DNA from: Aquabacterium sp.
Lineage (GTDB): Bacteria > Pseudomonadota > Gammaproteobacteria > Burkholderiales > Burkholderiaceae_C
Direction of reading: 5' to 3'
NCBI GenBank assembly: GCA_030654555.1
Contig: JAURXG010000563.1
Location: 1-7,276, forward strand
Length of the DNA: 7,276 bases
Shown here: positions 5,892 to 7,276 of the stretch, in pieces
Layout: each line of letters starts with the position of its first letter
Position numbering within the stretch: position 1 is the stretch's first letter
Notes under the pieces: model-generated
What the model was told of the DNA's origin: nothing
What the model saw: the letters and a program-made list of their open reading frames with translations, nothing else
The model's database searches: none
Position numbers and translations under genes: made by a program

Positions 5892-6917
5892 ATGGCCGTG
5901 ATCGATCTCAGAAGCGACACCGTCACCCGGCCCACCGCGGCCATGCGCGCCGCGATGGCCGCCGCCGAGGTGGGCGACGACGTGTTCGGCGACGACCCCA
6001 CGGTGAATGCGCTGCAGGCGCGCATCGCCGCGATGCTGGGCAAGGAGGCCGCGCTGTTCATGCCCAGCGGCACGCAGAGCAACCTCAGCGCGCTGATGGC
6101 GCATTGCGCGCGTGGCGACGAATACCTGGTCGGCCAGCACGCCCACACCTACAAGTACGAAGGCGGCGGCGCCGCGGTGCTGGGCAGCATCCAGCCGCAG
6201 CCGATCGCGCACCAGGCCGACGGCACGCTGTTGCTGGCCGACATCGCCGCCGCGATCAAGCCCGACGATGCGCACTTCGCCCGCACCCGGCTGCTGACAC
6301 TGGAGAACACCTTCGGCGGCCAGGTGCTGCCGCTGGCGTACCAGCAGCAGGCCACCGACCTGGCGCGCCAGCACGGGCTGGCCACGCACCTCGACGGCGC
6401 GCGGCTGTTCAATGCCGCGGTGGCGGGGGCGGCCAGCGGTGACGCCGTCGCCCAGGCCCGCAACATCGCTGACCTGTACGACAGCGTCTCGGTCTGCTTC
6501 AGCAAGGGCCTGGGCGCGCCGGTCGGGTCGGCGCTGGTCGGCTCGGCCGCGCTGATCGCCCGCGCCCACCGCCTGCGCAAGATGCTGGGCGGCGGGCTGC
6601 GCCAGGCGGGCGTGCTGGCGGCCGCCGCGCTGCATGCACTGGACCACCACATTCATCGCCTGGCCGACGACCATGCCAACGCCCGGCTGCTGGCCGACGG
6701 CCTGGCCGGTCTGCCGGGCCTGCGCGTGGTGCCGCCCGACACCAACATCGTCTTCATCGACCTGGCACCCGGCCTCGACGGTGCGGCGCTGGTGCGGCGC
6801 GCGGCCGAGCAGGGCGTGCTGTTCACCGGCCTGTACCGGCTGCGGCTGGTGACCCACCTCGACGTGAACACCGACCAGATCCACCAGGCCGTGCGCGTGC
6901 TGCGCGCCCTCCTGTAA
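5892..6917 (+). CDS. ltaE: Low-specificity L-threonine aldolase
   Basis: PLP-dependent fold-type I aldolase of 341 aa, a typical length, that cleaves L-threonine or L-allo-threonine to glycine and acetaldehyde. The N-terminal IDLRSDTVTRPT block (4-15), GDDVFGDDPTVN (28-39) and MPSGTQSNL (57-65) are characteristic of the family. HAHTYKYEGGG (83-93), HLDGAR (166-171, with D168 expected to contact the PLP ring nitrogen) and CFSKGLGAPVGS (202-213, K205 as the Schiff-base lysine) follow. All key residues are present. The gene starts 14 bases after trpG and ends 13 bases before trpD, so it is almost certainly transcribed with the trp genes. No good Shine-Dalgarno precedes ATG 5892, so translation may rely on ribosomes arriving from trpG. 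Its placement in a tryptophan operon is not explained by the known reaction. The symbol follows the E. coli homologue; the family call is secure, the exact substrate is not. Confidence 0.93.
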   Translation: MAVIDLRSDTVTRPTAAMRAAMAAAEVGDDVFGDDPTVNALQARIAAMLGKEAALFMPSGTQSNLSALMAHCARGDEYLVGQHAHTYKYEGGGAAVLGSIQPQPIAHQADGTLLLADIAAAIKPDDAHFARTRLLTLENTFGGQVLPLAYQQQATDLARQHGLATHLDGARLFNAAVAGAASGDAVAQARNIADLYDSVSVCFSKGLGAPVGSALVGSAALIARAHRLRKMLGGGLRQAGVLAAAALHALDHHIHRLADDHANARLLADGLAGLPGLRVVPPDTNIVFIDLAPGLDGAALVRRAAEQGVLFTGLYRLRLVTHLDVNTDQIHQAVRVLRALL

Positions 6918-6930
6918 AGCGAGACCCGCC

Positions 6931-7276
6931 ATGCCCATCACCGACCTCGAAGCGCTGACCCGCGTCATCGACCACCGCGAGATCTTCCACGACGAGATGC
7001 TGGCGGTGATGCGCCGCATCATGAGCGGCGAGATGTCGCCGGTGATGATGTCGGCGATGCTGATCGGCCTGCGTGTCAAGAAGGAGTCCATCGGCGAGAT
7101 CACCGCCGCCGAGCAGGTGATGCGCGAGTTCTCCACCAAGGTCGTCGTGGCCGACCGGCGCCACCTGGTCGACATCGTCGGCACCGGCGGCGACGGCTCG
7201 CACACCTTCAACATCTCCACCTGCGCGATGTTCGTCGCCGCCGCCGCGGGCGCACGCGTCAGCAAGCATGGCAACC
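6931..7276 (+). CDS. trpD: Anthranilate phosphoribosyltransferase, 5' part only
   Basis: The first 115 residues of TrpD, cut by the window edge; the full protein is usually about 340 aa. It transfers phosphoribosyl from PRPP to anthranilate, the second step of tryptophan synthesis. The N-terminal helical domain (about 1-75) includes MSGEMSPVMMSAML (31-44) and a conserved-looking VKKESIGEI segment. The PRPP-binding loop GTGGDGSHTFNIST (84-97) is present, and the start of the SKHGN motif (111-115) ends the window. The glycine-rich loop and KHGN together separate TrpD from the related pyrimidine phosphorylases. ATG 6931 lies 13 bases after the aldolase stop; the Shine-Dalgarno is weak (gcgag, 6919-6923). 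There is no frame break in the visible part. trpC would be expected next, but lies outside the window. Confidence 0.95.
   Translation, partial: MPITDLEALTRVIDHREIFHDEMLAVMRRIMSGEMSPVMMSAMLIGLRVKKESIGEITAAEQVMREFSTKVVVADRRHLVDIVGTGGDGSHTFNISTCAMFVAAAAGARVSKHGN

Noticed and set aside
5670..7274. 534-codon minus-strand open frame opposite the aldolase and trpD
   Set aside because: It is antisense to three clear genes, with no family motifs and skewed composition; a shadow frame.

Overview
The window is a GC-rich (roughly 70% by eye) bacterial chromosome segment. Gene content, order and protein wording point to a betaproteobacterium of the order Burkholderiales, probably near the Rubrivivax/Leptothrix/Ideonella group. 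That placement is an inference from style (gph beside trpE-trpG-trpD, a PknB-type kinase with a VAIKEYMP motif); no marker gene fixes it.

Left third, minus strand. A membrane-anchored Ser/Thr protein kinase (52-1557) lies downstream of an exported protein of unknown function (1645-2730). They run in the same direction 87 bases apart and could be co-transcribed. The kinase has a complete catalytic core, a long Pro/Ala/Thr linker carrying three copies of an ATxxxPR motif, and one C-terminal membrane segment encoded partly by short tandem DNA repeats. A 68-base divergent gap separates this pair from the rest.

Right two thirds, plus strand. gph (phosphoglycolate phosphatase) is followed by a 324-base gap, then trpE, trpG, a low-specificity L-threonine aldolase gene and the 5' part of trpD, which runs off the window. 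The last four genes are spaced 1, 14 and 13 bases apart and look like one transcript. TrpE and TrpG together form anthranilate synthase, and TrpD adds phosphoribosyl to anthranilate. The aldolase is not a tryptophan enzyme and sits inside the operon.

The gap before trpE is the most informative part. It holds a 32-codon open reading frame (3514-3612) with a Trp-Pro-Trp triplet near its end. Around and after it are segments that can pair in mutually exclusive ways: 3580-3596 with 3615-3626, 3621-3630 with 3751-3760, and 3749-3758 with 3778-3786. This is the layout of a tryptophan attenuator. However, the last hairpin lacks a U-run and ends just before the trpE ribosome binding site, so the control may act on translation or by another route rather than by a classical intrinsic terminator.
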